From NCBI GenBank assembly GCA_028710605.1, contig JAQTTU010000002.1, forward strand, positions 62,001 through 126,000: DNA of 64,000 nt, read 5' to 3'. Below are positions 41,865-51,592 of the stretch, piece after piece; positions within the stretch are counted from its first letter, which is position 1; every line of letters begins with the position of its first letter. The notes beneath the pieces were generated by a model, which worked only from the letters and a program-made list of their open reading frames with translations, ran no database searches and was not told the origin of the DNA. The DNA comes from Sideroxydans sp. (GTDB taxonomy: Bacteria > Pseudomonadota > Gammaproteobacteria > Burkholderiales > Gallionellaceae). A program made the translations under genes and the position numbers.

Positions 41865-44800
41865 AATTGCGCGCCTTGTGCTCTTCCCAGCGTTGCGTCA
41901 TCCGCTCCATGCTCACGTAGAACGCCGGTGTCAGGTACAGCGTGAGGAATTGCGAGAAGACCAAGCCGCCGACGACGGCGATGCCCAGCGGTTGGCGGGC
42001 TTCCGCGCCTGCGCCGTAGCCCAAGGCGATGGGCAGGGTGGCGAGGATGGCGGCCATGGTGGTCATCATGATGGGACGGAAGCGCACTTGGCAGGCTTGG
42101 GTCATGGCATCAATGGATGAAAGATTTTGTTCGCGTCTTGCGGCGACGGCGAAGTCAACCATCATGATGCCGTTCTTTTTCACCAGTCCCACCAGCAAAA
42201 TAATGCCGACGAAGCTGAAGATGTTGAGCTCCTGATGGAAAATAATCAGCATGATGAGCGCGCCGAATCCGGCCAGCGGCAGGGCGGTCAGGATTGTTAC
42301 CGGGTGCGCGAAGTGTTCGTACAAAATCGCCAGAATCATGTAGATGACCAGAATGGTGACCGCGAGCAACACCGGCAGGTCGGTCATGGAGTCATCGAAT
42401 GTTTTGGCGGAGCCGGACAGCGTGGTGGTCACGCCTTGCGGCAGATTTTCGCGGGCGATTTGTTGTACCAGATTCGTCGCTTCGCCCAGCGACACGCCGG
42501 GTGCGATATTGAACGAAAGGGTGACCGACGGTTGTTGCCCGTAATGCGAAATCGACATCGGCCCCGCACCGCTGTTGATGGTGGCCACAGAGGACAGCGG
42601 CACCATCTGTCCGCTGGCGCTCTTGATGTACAGCGCGTTCAGGGCGTTGATGTCGGCCTGGAATTTCGGGTCCAGTTGCATCAGCACGGAATACTGGTCG
42701 GAGGCGGCGTAGATGCTGGTGACACGGCGCGAGCCGTAGGCATCGTACAGCGTGGATTGAATCTGCTGCGGGGTGATGCCGAGCGCGGCGGCGCGGTCGC
42801 GCTGAATGTCGATTTGAATTTCGGGATTGCGCAGTTCGAGGTCGCTGTTCACATCCTGCAATATTTTTTCGTTGCGCAACAGCTGCTCCAGATCGCCGAC
42901 AGCGCCGTACAGCACCCCGGTATCCGAACCCAGCAACACCAGTTGAAATTCGGCATTGCTTTGGTGCGCGCCGATTCTGATCGCGGGCGGATTTTGCAGG
43001 AACAGTTTCATGCCTTCCACGCCGCGCGTTTGCTGGTTCAATTCCTGAATCACTTCATCGGCGCTGAGGCTGCGCTCTTTTTTCGGCTTGAGGCGAATCA
43101 CCAGCCGCCCTACGTTGCCGCCGGTCACGCCGCCGCCCGCTTGACCCGCACTGGATTGCACCGCCGCGACGTTGGGATTTTTGCTGACGATGTCGGCGAT
43201 CTGCATTTGCTTGGCGACCAGCTCATCAAACACGATACCTTCTTCGGCGCGCGTTGAGCCGGTGATCTGCCCGGTGTCCTGGCGCGGGATGAAACCCTTG
43301 GGCACGACCACGAACAGCCATGCCGTGACCAGCAAAATGACGGCGGCGATGGACATCATGAAACGTCTGTGGCGCATGCTCCATTGCAGGCTGTCGCGGT
43401 AGGCATGTTCGACGCGGGTGAACAAATTTTCGAAGCCGTCGAACACGCGGTTATGACGGTGGCTGGTTCGCAAATAGCGGCTGCACAACATCGGGGTCAG
43501 GCTCAGCGAAACCGCGCCGGAGATCAGCACGGCGAGACCGATGGTGACCGAGAATTCGGTGAACAGGCGACCGAGAATGCCGCCCATGAACAGGATGGGC
43601 AGGAACACCGCAACCAGCGACAACGTCATCGAGATCACCGTGAAGCCGATTTCTTTCGTACCGTCGATGGCCGCCGTCATGCGGTCTTTGCCCATTTCCA
43701 TGTGGCGCGTGATGTTCTCCAGCACCACGATGGCATCGTCCACCACGAAGCCCACGGCCAGCGTCAGCGCCATCAGCGAAATGTTGTTGAGGCTGTAGCC
43801 CAGCACGTGCATGGCGGCGAAGGTGCCGATCAGCGAGATCGGCAACACGGCCGCGACGATCAGCGTCGAGGAATAGTTGCGCAAAAATCCCAGCACCACC
43901 AACACCACCAGCACCACTGACAACATCAGCGTGAACTCGACATCGTGGATGGATTCGTTGATGAATTCGGAGCGGTCGAACAACACATCCAGTTTCGCGT
44001 CGCCCGGCAGATTGCGGTTGATCTCCGGCAGCAGGGCACGGATGCTGTTGACCACGGCCACCGTGTTCGCGCCCGGCTGGCGCTGCACGGCCAGCACGAT
44101 GGAACGCTGGCCGTTGAACCAGCTGCGCGCGAGATTGTTCTCTATGCTGTCTTCGGCGCGGCCGATGTCGGAGAAACGCACCGGTGTGCCGTTGTTGTAG
44201 CTGATGACCACCGGTTCAAAATCGGCGGCGTTCTCCAGTTGGCCGCTGGCCTTGACCGTGAATTTTTTGCTGCGCCCGTCCAGTGTGCCGGAGGGCAGGT
44301 TGCTGTTGGCTTTTTGCAGGGCGGAGGAAACATCTGCTATGCCCAGATTGCGCTGCTTCAGCGCATTCGGGTCGAGGTACAGCCGTACTGCGTATTTTTG
44401 CGAACCATAGACCAGCATCTGCGCCACGCCGGGCAGGGTGGAAATGCGCTGCGAAATCTGGTTGTCGGCGTATTCGTTGAGTGCGGTGAGCGGCAGGTTT
44501 TTCGCGGTCAGCGCCAGATAAATGATGGGGCTGTCCGCCGGGTTCACTTTGCGCATGCGCGGCGCGTTGTCCATCTCCGGCGGCAGGTTGTGCGTGGCCT
44601 GCGAGATCGCGGTCTGCACATCCTGCGCGGCGGCATCAATGTCGCGGTTCAAATTGAATTGCAGGGTGATGCGCGTCTGACCGGCGGAGCTGACCGAAGT
44701 CATCGAGTCCAGTCCGGCGATGGTCGAGAACTGGCGCTCCAGCGGCGTGGCCACCGTCGCCGCCATGTTCTCGGGATTGCCCCCGGCCAGATCCGCCGTC

Positions 44801-44940
44801 ACCTGAATGGTGGGGAAATCGACATTGGGCAATTCGTTCACCGGCAGTTGCATGAACGCGAACACGCCGAACAGCGTGGTCGCGCTGACCAGCACCGTGG
44901 TCATCACCGGACGGTCGATGAAGATGCGCCAGATGCTCAT
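41860..44940 (-). CDS. RND efflux pump inner-membrane subunit (HAE1/MdtBC-like)
   Basis: 1026 residues from MSIWRIFIDRPVMTTVLVSA; an ATG 12 bases earlier also exists. The twelve-span RND layout is intact, with LAVGFVVDDAIVVLENI (GxxxD in the fourth span) and the paired porter domains. It uses the proton gradient to export drugs or other small compounds. Last gene of the TolC-adaptor-RND operon. The stop codon lies within a palindromic repeat. No regulator gene is adjacent. Confidence 0.92.
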   Translation of the reverse strand: MSIWRIFIDRPVMTTVLVSATTLFGVFAFMQLPVNELPNVDFPTIQVTADLAGGNPENMAATVATPLERQFSTIAGLDSMTSVSSAGQTRITLQFNLNRDIDAAAQDVQTAISQATHNLPPEMDNAPRMRKVNPADSPIIYLALTAKNLPLTALNEYADNQISQRISTLPGVAQMLVYGSQKYAVRLYLDPNALKQRNLGIADVSSALQKANSNLPSGTLDGRSKKFTVKASGQLENAADFEPVVISYNNGTPVRFSDIGRAEDSIENNLARSWFNGQRSIVLAVQRQPGANTVAVVNSIRALLPEINRNLPGDAKLDVLFDRSEFINESIHDVEFTLMLSVVLVVLVVLGFLRNYSSTLIVAAVLPISLIGTFAAMHVLGYSLNNISLMALTLAVGFVVDDAIVVLENITRHMEMGKDRMTAAIDGTKEIGFTVISMTLSLVAVFLPILFMGGILGRLFTEFSVTIGLAVLISGAVSLSLTPMLCSRYLRTSHRHNRVFDGFENLFTRVEHAYRDSLQWSMRHRRFMMSIAAVILLVTAWLFVVVPKGFIPRQDTGQITGSTRAEEGIVFDELVAKQMQIADIVSKNPNVAAVQSSAGQAGGGVTGGNVGRLVIRLKPKKERSLSADEVIQELNQQTRGVEGMKLFLQNPPAIRIGAHQSNAEFQLVLLGSDTGVLYGAVGDLEQLLRNEKILQDVNSDLELRNPEIQIDIQRDRAAALGITPQQIQSTLYDAYGSRRVTSIYAASDQYSVLMQLDPKFQADINALNALYIKSASGQMVPLSSVATINSGAGPMSISHYGQQPSVTLSFNIAPGVSLGEATNLVQQIARENLPQGVTTTLSGSAKTFDDSMTDLPVLLAVTILVIYMILAILYEHFAHPVTILTALPLAGFGALIMLIIFHQELNIFSFVGIILLVGLVKKNGIMMVDFAVAARREQNLSSIDAMTQACQVRFRPIMMTTMAAILATLPIALGYGAGAEARQPLGIAVVGGLVFSQFLTLYLTPAFYVSMERMTQRWEEHKARNL

Positions 44941-44958
44941 TTTAAAATCCACCCGGCA

Positions 44959-45023
44959 TTTGTAGGTGCGAATTCATTCGCACGAATTTAGCGATTTGTG
45001 CGAATGAATTCGCACCTACAAAA
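44959..45023. repeat. GTAGGTGCGAATTCATTCGCAC palindrome, copy 2
   Basis: TTTGTAGGTGCGAATTCATT then CGCAC, and the complement GTGCGAATGAATTCGCACCT with ACAAA. It separates the adaptor and pump genes. Confidence 0.88.
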
Positions 45024-45036
45024 GCTGTTTGGCGGC

Positions 45037-46191
45037 TCATGGTTTGTTACCCTTGTTTGCCGCTTTAGCAGCAATCACTTCAACCGCACCCTCCGGGCGC
45101 AAATTGCTGGGCGGATTCACGATCACTTGCTGCCCCGCTTGCAGGCCTTCGGCAATCACCACCTGGCTGCCCAGCTGGCGCGCGACTTTGACCGGTTGCA
45201 TATGCGCTTTGCCATCCACCAGCGCATACACGTAAGAGCCGTTCTGCCCGAGCTGGATCGCCGTTTCCGGGACGACCAGCGCATTCTGTTGCACACCCAG
45301 AATCAAGCGCAGCGACACCAGTTCGCCGGGCCAGATGGCCTCGTCTTTATTCGGGATGAGCGCTTTCATGCGTATGGTTCCGGTCTGCATATCGACCGCG
45401 TTGTCGATGAAAGCCAGCGCGCCTTTGCCCAGCAGCGCTTGTCCGGCATCGCGGCGCACTTCGACTTCCAGTTTGTGCGTGCGCTGCTGTTCGCGTATCG
45501 CCTGCAATTGTTGCTGCGGCACGCTGAACGCGACCAGCAGCGGGCGCGTGGCGTTGATGGTGACCAGCGGTGTGGCCGATGCGGCGCTGACCAGATTGCC
45601 CTGCTTGATATTCAATATGCCGGCGCGGCCTGTGATGGGCGCGGTGATGCGCGCATAACCCAGTTGCGCCTGTACCGATTTCAATGCGGCCTGATCGGCG
45701 CGCACCGTGGCTTCGGCGGCCTGCTGTTGCGCCACCGCCTGCGCGTATTCCTGCTGCGTCACATATTCCAGTTCGGCCAGCGGTTGCAGGCGATGCGCCT
45801 GGGTGCGGGCTTCGCGCGCCGCCGCCTGATCGCGCGCCAGATTGGCGCGCGCCTTGTCCACTTCGGCCTGCGACACGCTGGCTTCGATCTGGAACAGCAA
45901 CTGTCCGGCCTTGACCGCATCGCCTTCGCGGAAATGTATTTTTTTCAGCACGCCGCTCACCTCGGCGCGCACCGCCACGCTTTGCTCGGCTTCGGCGTTG
46001 CCCACCGCATCCAGCACGATGGGCACGGCGCTGGAAGTGACCGTCACCAAATGCACCGGCGTGGGTTTCGCGCCGCGTTTGTCCGCGCTGGCGGCCATGC
46101 CTCCGGTTTTCGGCGCGGTGGCAAACCAGACCGCATAGCCCGCACCGACCAAGCCGATTACAACGAGTCCCGTAACAATATATTTTTTCAT
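45037..46191 (-). CDS. RND efflux periplasmic adaptor
   Basis: 384 residues. N-terminal membrane span (IVTGLVVIGLVGAGYAVWF), then lipoyl/hairpin parts (VRAEVSGVLKKIHFREGDAV) and beta-barrel and membrane-proximal domains. It links the RND pump with the outer-membrane channel. Its ATG overlaps the stop of the TolC gene by 4 bases. Confidence 0.92.
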   Translation of the reverse strand: MKKYIVTGLVVIGLVGAGYAVWFATAPKTGGMAASADKRGAKPTPVHLVTVTSSAVPIVLDAVGNAEAEQSVAVRAEVSGVLKKIHFREGDAVKAGQLLFQIEASVSQAEVDKARANLARDQAAAREARTQAHRLQPLAELEYVTQQEYAQAVAQQQAAEATVRADQAALKSVQAQLGYARITAPITGRAGILNIKQGNLVSAASATPLVTINATRPLLVAFSVPQQQLQAIREQQRTHKLEVEVRRDAGQALLGKGALAFIDNAVDMQTGTIRMKALIPNKDEAIWPGELVSLRLILGVQQNALVVPETAIQLGQNGSYVYALVDGKAHMQPVKVARQLGSQVVIAEGLQAGQQVIVNPPSNLRPEGAVEVIAAKAANKGNKP

Positions 46192-47627
46192 TTTGATTCC
46201 GACTCAGACGAAAAGACACCGATTGAATAATTGAGTTGCGACATGCTGGCGTACCACGCCATCTCCGCTTGAATCACTTCCATGCGCGCGCTGGCCTCGC
46301 TGGCTTGCGCCGAAACCAGGTCGGGCATATTGCCGACTCCGGCCTGGTAGCGCGCCTGCGCCACTTCACGCGCCTGGCTGGCGCTGCGCAGCAAAGCGTG
46401 CGCGCTGGTTATGGCGGCCTGCGCCGTATCCAGATCGTAATAGGCTTGCCACACGTCCAGCTCGACTTGCAGTGCCACGCGGTCGCGCGTCGCATCCAGT
46501 TGCGCGGCGCGCGCCTCGGCCTGCTTCACCGTGTTGGTGGTGCGGAATCCGTTGAACAGCGGCACGCTCAGGTTGATGCCGATGGTGCCGCTGCTGCTGC
46601 CGTTGGTGAAGCCGTCGGTCTGCACGTTGTTGAAAGTTTTGCCGCCGTTGACGGTCAGTGCCAGCGTCGGTCTGCCCTGCGCGGTTGCCGCATCGGCGCT
46701 GGCATGCGCCGCGCGCGCCTGCGCTTCGGCAGCGCCCAGATCGGGGCGGGTCTGTTTGGCTTTGCTCAGATATTCGTCAATGGTGTAGCGCACTTCCTGC
46801 GTGGGCATTTGCCCATCCGTCGCGGCCAGTTCCAGTTGCGCATTGACCGGCAAGCCCGCCGCATTGCACAGCGCGCCCTTGAGTTTGCTGGCTTCGCCCT
46901 GCGCTTTGCGCAATTGCAAACGGCTTTGCGCCAACAAGGTTTTGGCCTGATAGACATCGCCGACAGTCGCCAGCCCGGCCTGGCGGCGCGCGTTGGCCAC
47001 ATCGAAACTCACCTGCACATTCTTCAGCGTTTGTTCGCCCGCCACCACAGTTTGCTGTGCGCCCAACAATTGGTAATACGCTTGCTCGACGCGCAACACG
47101 ACATCTTGCAGGGTGCGGTTCTGGCTTAGATTTGCCGCCAGCAAACCGTAGCTGGCCGCCTGTTTGCTGGCGGAACGCGCGCCGAAATCGAACAGCACAT
47201 AACCCAAGCTGATGCTGGGCGAGAGCCGCGTTTGCGTGCTGCTGGAGCTGACTCCACTGCTGCTGTTGATGGAAGTTCTGCCGCGCGTGAGCGGCACGTT
47301 CAGATCGAGCGTCGGGTAATAACCCGCCTCGGCCATGCTCAGGGCGGCGGCTTGCGCATTGGCCGCCTGCCACGCTTCGCGCGTCGCCGGATTATTGCGC
47401 AGCGCCAGATCGGTCAGCGCGGCCAGCGTCATCGGTGCTGTTGTTTGAGGAGGAGAAGGTTCGGCGATTTGCATGGGCTGCGGCGAACGCCACACCATGC
47501 CCGGTTGCGGCGACACCGAAAGATGTTGATCCAGCAGCAACCCGCCAAAAGACGCAAGCGGCAGACATGCGCCCGCCACGATGCCGATGAGTTTGACTGT
47601 GTTCAATCTGTTCGCCCTGAATTTCAT
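46188..47627 (-). CDS. TolC family outer-membrane channel
   Basis: 479 residues with a signal peptide-like start (VKLIGIVAGACLPLASFG) and two OEP repeats (about 70-260 and 275-470). It forms the outer-membrane exit duct for the pump encoded downstream. First gene of the operon; the start lies about 475 bases from metX, with repeats and a riboswitch between. Confidence 0.9.
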   Translation of the reverse strand: MKFRANRLNTVKLIGIVAGACLPLASFGGLLLDQHLSVSPQPGMVWRSPQPMQIAEPSPPQTTAPMTLAALTDLALRNNPATREAWQAANAQAAALSMAEAGYYPTLDLNVPLTRGRTSINSSSGVSSSSTQTRLSPSISLGYVLFDFGARSASKQAASYGLLAANLSQNRTLQDVVLRVEQAYYQLLGAQQTVVAGEQTLKNVQVSFDVANARRQAGLATVGDVYQAKTLLAQSRLQLRKAQGEASKLKGALCNAAGLPVNAQLELAATDGQMPTQEVRYTIDEYLSKAKQTRPDLGAAEAQARAAHASADAATAQGRPTLALTVNGGKTFNNVQTDGFTNGSSSGTIGINLSVPLFNGFRTTNTVKQAEARAAQLDATRDRVALQVELDVWQAYYDLDTAQAAITSAHALLRSASQAREVAQARYQAGVGNMPDLVSAQASEASARMEVIQAEMAWYASMSQLNYSIGVFSSESESK

Positions 47628-47779
47628 GCACTGCTTTCTCGCGCCGGTGCGCGCTTGGAAACGGACAGCATTCTACGCTTGGCCGCATTGCAATTATTCG
47701 AGCAATGCGCCTGATACCTTACGCAGAATAAGCGGTCAAACTTAAGGCTCGCTTACCAGGATATTTTGAACTGCAAAAG

Positions 47780-47876
47780 TCCCTCTCCCGCAGGCGGGAT
47801 AACCAGCGACTTGGCGGCGGGTTTTGCCGCCTAGTCGAATGGCTAGTAGTTTCATCAGAGGGGTTGGGGTGAGGGA
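47780..47876. repeat. CCCTCTCCC...GGGTTGGGGTGAGGG repeat
   Basis: GTCCCTCTCCCGCAGGCGGG near the left and GAGGGGTTGGGGTGAGGGA at the right can pair; inside are a GGCGG..CCGCC hairpin and CTAG repeats. Nothing else of note in 47628-47957 apart from the next repeat. Confidence 0.6.
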
Positions 47877-47911
47877 CGCGGCTACGAAGCTATTTAATTG
47901 AAGTACTCACA

Positions 47912-47958
47912 GACCCTCATCCTCAGCCCTTCTCCCGCCTGCGTGAGAAGGGAGTGAG
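47912..47958. repeat. CCCTCATCCTCAGCCCTTCTCCC hairpin repeat
   Basis: CCTCAGCCCTTCTCCCGCCT pairs with GCGTGAGAAGGGAGTGAG. A relative of the hairpins inside the two coding regions at 2191 and 58287. It lies 40 bases before the riboswitch. Confidence 0.6.
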
Positions 47959-47997
47959 CCAGAATTGACAGCCAAAGCCAAAACACGGACACTCTGT

Positions 47998-48052
47998 CCC
48001 GTGCCGATTTGAGTTCAGCTTGCGGGGCACTTTAAATATTCCAGCTAAAGCG
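47998..48052 (+). ncRNA. SAM-II type riboswitch upstream of metX
   Basis: The order of elements matches SAM-II: stem GTGCC (48001-48005) with GGCAC (48026-48030), loop beginning GATTTGAG, a linker TTTAAATATT and the conserved AGCTAAAG (48043-48050). SAM-II riboswitches control metX/metA-type genes, which fits the next gene. It should bind SAM and reduce metX expression. I compared by eye with a remembered SAM-II sequence; a covariance model search would settle it. Confidence 0.7.
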
Positions 48053-48092
48053 AGTGAACCCGCTCTAGCCCAAGCTGTGCGGGTTTTTCTTT
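48044..48092 (+). terminator. Terminator/antiterminator pair controlled by the riboswitch
   Basis: Terminator: AACCCGC (48057-48063) with GCGGGTT (48079-48085), then TTTCTTTT. Competing hairpin: GCTAAAGCG (48044-48052) with CGCTCTAGC (48061-48069), which has one mismatch. The second hairpin uses both the 3' part of the SAM-II core and the 5' arm of the terminator. SAM binding should hold the core and so allow termination. Confidence 0.7.
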
Positions 48093-48102
48093 TGGAGTTG
48101 TT

Positions 48103-49236
48103 TTGGATAATTCGGTTGGAATCGTTACGGCGCAACGCGCCATGTTTGATACACCGCTCACGTTCAAGAGCGGCGCGGTGTTGCCGCGTTATGAATTGAT
48201 GTACGAGACTTACGGCACGCTGAATGCCGATAAGTCCAACGCCATTCTGATTTGCCACGCGCTGTCGGGGCATCATCACGTCGCCGGATATTATTTCGAC
48301 GACGCGAAGAATCTTGGCTGGTGGGACAACATGGTGGGGCCGGGCAAGCCCATAGACACCGACAAATTTTTTGTGATCGGCCTGAACAATCTCGGCGGCT
48401 GTCACGGCTCGACCGGGCCGTCTTCGAATGATCCGTTGACCGGCAAACAATACGGTGCGAGCTTTCCGGTCATCACCGTGGAAGATTGGGTGGAGTCGCA
48501 AGCGCGTCTGGCTGACCGGCTCGGCATCACCCAATTCGCGGCGGTGCTGGGCGGCAGCTTGGGCGGCATGCAGGCGATGCAGTGGGCGCTGTCGTATCCC
48601 GAGCGCTTGCGCCATGTGCTGGCGATCGCCACCGCGCCGCACCTCACCGCGCAGAACATCGCGTTCAACGATGTGGCGCGCAGCGCGATTCTGACCGACC
48701 CGGATTTTCATGGCGGCGATTTTTACCAGCACGGTGTAGTACCCACGCGCGGCCTGCGTCTGGCGCGCATGCTGGGGCACATCACCTATCTTTCCGACGA
48801 CGCGATGGCCGACAAATTCGGGCGCGAGTTGCGCACCGGCAAATTGAATTTCAGTTACGACATCGAGTTCCAGATCGAATCGTATTTGCGTTATCAGGGC
48901 GACAAATTCGCCGCGTACTTTGATGCCAACACTTATTTGCTGATGACCAAGGCGCTGGATTATTTCGACCCGGCGCGCGAGCTCGACGGCAATCTGAACC
49001 GCGCCTTCGCCGCCGCCAAAGCCAAATTCCTCGTGGTGTCGTTCACCACCGATTGGCGCTTCGCGCCCGAACGTTCGCGCGAGATCGTACACGCGCTGCT
49101 GCACAACAAACGCGACGTGAGCTACGCCGAGATTACTTCCGCGCACGGCCACGATTCGTTCCTGATGCAGGATGCGCAATATTTTGCGGTGATGCGGAAT
49201 TATTTGAACGGGATTGCGCGGGAGTTTTCTGTATGA
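48103..49236 (+). CDS. metX: Homoserine O-acyltransferase
   Basis: 377 residues. MetX fold with nucleophile Ser152 ([13 protein letters not shown]) and the C-terminal His in SAHGHDSF. It acylates homoserine in methionine synthesis; betaproteobacterial MetX may use acetyl- or succinyl-CoA. The start is TTG at 48103, 5 bases after GGAG; no ATG gives the expected N-terminus. It follows the SAM-II element and forms an operon with metW. Confidence 0.92.
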   Translation: MDNSVGIVTAQRAMFDTPLTFKSGAVLPRYELMYETYGTLNADKSNAILICHALSGHHHVAGYYFDDAKNLGWWDNMVGPGKPIDTDKFFVIGLNNLGGCHGSTGPSSNDPLTGKQYGASFPVITVEDWVESQARLADRLGITQFAAVLGGSLGGMQAMQWALSYPERLRHVLAIATAPHLTAQNIAFNDVARSAILTDPDFHGGDFYQHGVVPTRGLRLARMLGHITYLSDDAMADKFGRELRTGKLNFSYDIEFQIESYLRYQGDKFAAYFDANTYLLMTKALDYFDPARELDGNLNRAFAAAKAKFLVVSFTTDWRFAPERSREIVHALLHNKRDVSYAEITSAHGHDSFLMQDAQYFAVMRNYLNGIAREFSV

Positions 49237-49247
49237 ACCAGAATAGT

Positions 49248-49307
49248 GTAGGTGCGAATTTATTCGCACAAGAAACGTGCAATGTGCGAATGAATTCGCA
49301 CCTACAA
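49248..49307. repeat. GTAGGTGCGAATTTATTCGCAC palindrome, copy 3
   Basis: TGTAGGTGCGAATTTATTCG then CACAAG, and TGTGCGAATGAATTCGCACC with TACA. It separates metX and metW. Confidence 0.88.
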
Positions 49308-49330
49308 ACATCTCCGCTGAGGTTATTGAA

Positions 49331-49933
49331 ATGAACACCTCCATCATCCAATCCCGCCCCGACTTCGCCGCCATCGCCGCATGGATTCCGCAAGGCTCGT
49401 CGGTGCTCGACCTCGGCTGCGGCGACGGCAGTTTGTTGCGCTACCTGCGCGAGACGCGCGAAGTGCGCGGCTACGGTGTCGAAATCAGCGATGCCAACAT
49501 CGCGGCCTGTATCGCTAACAACGTCAACGTGATTCAGAACGATCTGGAATCCGGCATCGCAGATTTTGAAGATGCCTCATTCGATTTCGTCATCCTGTCG
49601 CAGACACTGCAAGCCACGCGCAATACCGAGTCGCTGATGCAGGAGATCGTGCGCGTCGGACGCGAAGGCATCGTCAGCTTTCCCAACTTCGGTTACTGGA
49701 AGAATCGCTTGCAAGTGATGCTGGGCAATATGCCGGTGTCGGACGAGCTGCCTTATCAGTGGTACGACACGCCCAACGTGCACCTGTGCACGCTGGATGA
49801 TTTCGAGTTTCTCTGCGCCCATCTGGAAATCCGTATCCTTGCGCGGCACGTGATGGCGAACGGCAACGATGTGATCGTGATGCCGAACCTGCGCGGGAGC
49901 ACGGCGGTGTATCGGTTTAGGCGGGATGCTTGA
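49331..49933 (+). CDS. metW: Methionine biosynthesis protein MetW
   Basis: 200 residues. A class I methyltransferase-like fold with VLDLGCGDGSLL (SAM motif) and the MetW pattern GVEISDANIAACI, ILSQTLQATRN and FPNFGYWKNRLQ. MetW works with MetX in homoserine acylation in several bacteria. Start chosen at ATG 49331 because upstream sequence belongs to the palindrome. Confidence 0.93.
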   Translation: MNTSIIQSRPDFAAIAAWIPQGSSVLDLGCGDGSLLRYLRETREVRGYGVEISDANIAACIANNVNVIQNDLESGIADFEDASFDFVILSQTLQATRNTESLMQEIVRVGREGIVSFPNFGYWKNRLQVMLGNMPVSDELPYQWYDTPNVHLCTLDDFEFLCAHLEIRILARHVMANGNDVIVMPNLRGSTAVYRFRRDA

Positions 49934-49950
49934 GCATGGCTGAAAACCTA

Positions 49951-50104
49951 TTCACCACAGAGACACAGAGACACAGAGAACTGCAAAATCAAAGCTGTCG
50001 TGGATTTTCTGAATTAGCCAGTCATCATAATGAATCTGTATTTATTCTGAGTGGTTCAAGGTTTTCTCTGTGTCTCTGTGTCTCTGTGTCTCTGTGGTGA
50101 AGGT
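49951..50104. repeat. ACAGAG-type long palindrome upstream of ampG
   Basis: TTCACCACAGAGACACAGAG and CTCTGTGTCTCTGTGGTGAA pair about 100 bases apart. The right arm's GTGAAGG stands about 10 bases before the ATG at 50112. Confidence 0.85.
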
Positions 50105-50111
50105 TTTTTAA

Positions 50112-51374
50112 ATGACCGTCTGGCAACAACTCTTCACCAAGCGCATGCTGATCTGCGTGTTCACCGGCTTCGCTTCCGGCCTGCCGCTATTTTTGCTGTT
50201 CAATCTTGTTCCTGCGTGGCTGCGCAGCGAGCAGGTTGACCTCAAGACCATCGGCTTGTTCGCGCTGATCCAGTTTCCCTACACCTGGAAATTCGTGTGG
50301 TCGCCGCTGCTGGATCGTTATGTGTTGCCCATGCTGGGACGGCGGCGCGGCTGGATGCTGTTGTCGCAAGTTGGTTTGTTGCTGGTGATCGCGGCGCTGG
50401 GCGGCTTCTCGCCGCAAACCGACATGACATCCATCGTGCTGTTCTGCACTTTGCTCGCCTTCCTTTCCGCCACGCAGGACATCGCAATCGATGCCTACCG
50501 GCGCGAATTGCTAAGCGATGCGGAGCTGGGTCTGGGCAATGCGATCCACGTCAACGCCTACCGCATCGCCGGGCTGGTGCCCGGCTCGCTGTCGCTGATC
50601 CTTGCCGACCACCTGCCGTGGAGCATGGTGTTCATCATCACCGCGCTGTTCATGCTGCCCGGCATGGCGATGACGCTGATGGTGAGCGAACCGCTGCGCG
50701 CATCGCCGCCCAAGACCCTGCGCGAAGCGGTGGTCGAACCGTTCCACGAATTCATCACGCGCCAGGGCTGGAACAACGCGCTGCTGATCCTCGCCTTCCT
50801 GTTGTTCTACAAACTGGGTGACAGCATGTGCACCGCGCTGGCGACCCCGTTTTATCTGGACATGGGCTTTTCCAAATCCGACATCGGCCTCATCGCCAAG
50901 AACGCCGGACTGTGGCCGTCCATCATTGGCGGCATGCTGGGCGGCTTGTGGATGGTGAAGATCGGCATCAACCGCGCGCTGTGGCTGTTCGGCGTGGTGC
51001 AGATCGTATCCATCTTCGGCTTCGCCTGGCTGGCCTCGGTCGGCCATCATGCCGAGATCACCGCAATCGAGCGCGCCCAATTGGCGCTGGTCATCGGCAT
51101 GGAAGCATTGGGAGTCGGGCTGGGTACGGTAGCTTTCGTCGCCTTCATCGCGCGCACCACCCACCCCGCTTACACCGCCACCCAGTTCGCGCTGTTCACC
51201 AGCCTGATGGCCATGCCGCGCACCTTCGCCAATGCAGCGACGGGCTGGCTGGTGGAGGGCATGGGGTGGATGTGGTTCTTCCTGCTGTGCGCGCTGTTGG
51301 CGGTGCCGGGGATGGTGTTGTTGCTTAGGGTTGCGCCTTGGGGTGAAACGCAATCCAAAATTCAAGCCAAGTAG
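50112..51374 (+). CDS. ampG: AmpG family muropeptide permease
   Basis: 420 residues, about twelve membrane spans, major facilitator superfamily. FTGFASGLPLFLLFNLVPAW, ATQDIAIDAYRRELL and the GDSMCTALATPFYLDMGFSK segment are AmpG-like. It imports anhydro-muropeptides for cell wall recycling. The ribosome-site sequence is provided by a palindromic repeat arm. Confidence 0.9.
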   Translation: MTVWQQLFTKRMLICVFTGFASGLPLFLLFNLVPAWLRSEQVDLKTIGLFALIQFPYTWKFVWSPLLDRYVLPMLGRRRGWMLLSQVGLLLVIAALGGFSPQTDMTSIVLFCTLLAFLSATQDIAIDAYRRELLSDAELGLGNAIHVNAYRIAGLVPGSLSLILADHLPWSMVFIITALFMLPGMAMTLMVSEPLRASPPKTLREAVVEPFHEFITRQGWNNALLILAFLLFYKLGDSMCTALATPFYLDMGFSKSDIGLIAKNAGLWPSIIGGMLGGLWMVKIGINRALWLFGVVQIVSIFGFAWLASVGHHAEITAIERAQLALVIGMEALGVGLGTVAFVAFIARTTHPAYTATQFALFTSLMAMPRTFANAATGWLVEGMGWMWFFLLCALLAVPGMVLLLRVAPWGETQSKIQAK

Positions 51375-51377
51375 GAT

Positions 51378-51443
51378 AGGCACGCCTTTGTGCCCACGCT
51401 GGAATTTCTTCCGAAACCGCGTGGGCACATAAACGTGCCAACC
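51378..51443. repeat. Inverted repeat after ampG
   Basis: TAGGCACGCCTTTGTGCCCA with CGC, and GCGTGGGCACATAAACGTGC with C. Probably acts as a 3' hairpin. Confidence 0.65.
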
Positions 51444-51454
51444 CTACCCTCTGA

Positions 51455-51523
51455 AGATGCCCGTCAATAGGCGTTCTCCACGCAGTGCATAGCGTAGATC
51501 GCCGATTGGCGCGCCTTGCGGGC
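51455..51523 (+). repeat. REP-like element, full copy
   Basis: GATGCCCGTCAATAGGCG and then GTAGATCGCCGATTGGCGCG with CCTTGCGGGCAAG. Both halves are present, so this copy can form the whole fold-back. Confidence 0.75.
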
Positions 51524-51592
51524 AAGTCTGGTTGAAAATTCTTTAACTAGAAAGTCGGCCAGCAACCTAATTTCTAATGTGCTGATCGCAAT

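Noticed and set aside
44998-46230. Open frame antisense to the adaptor gene
   Set aside because: Arg/Gln/His-rich shadow of the adaptor coding strand.
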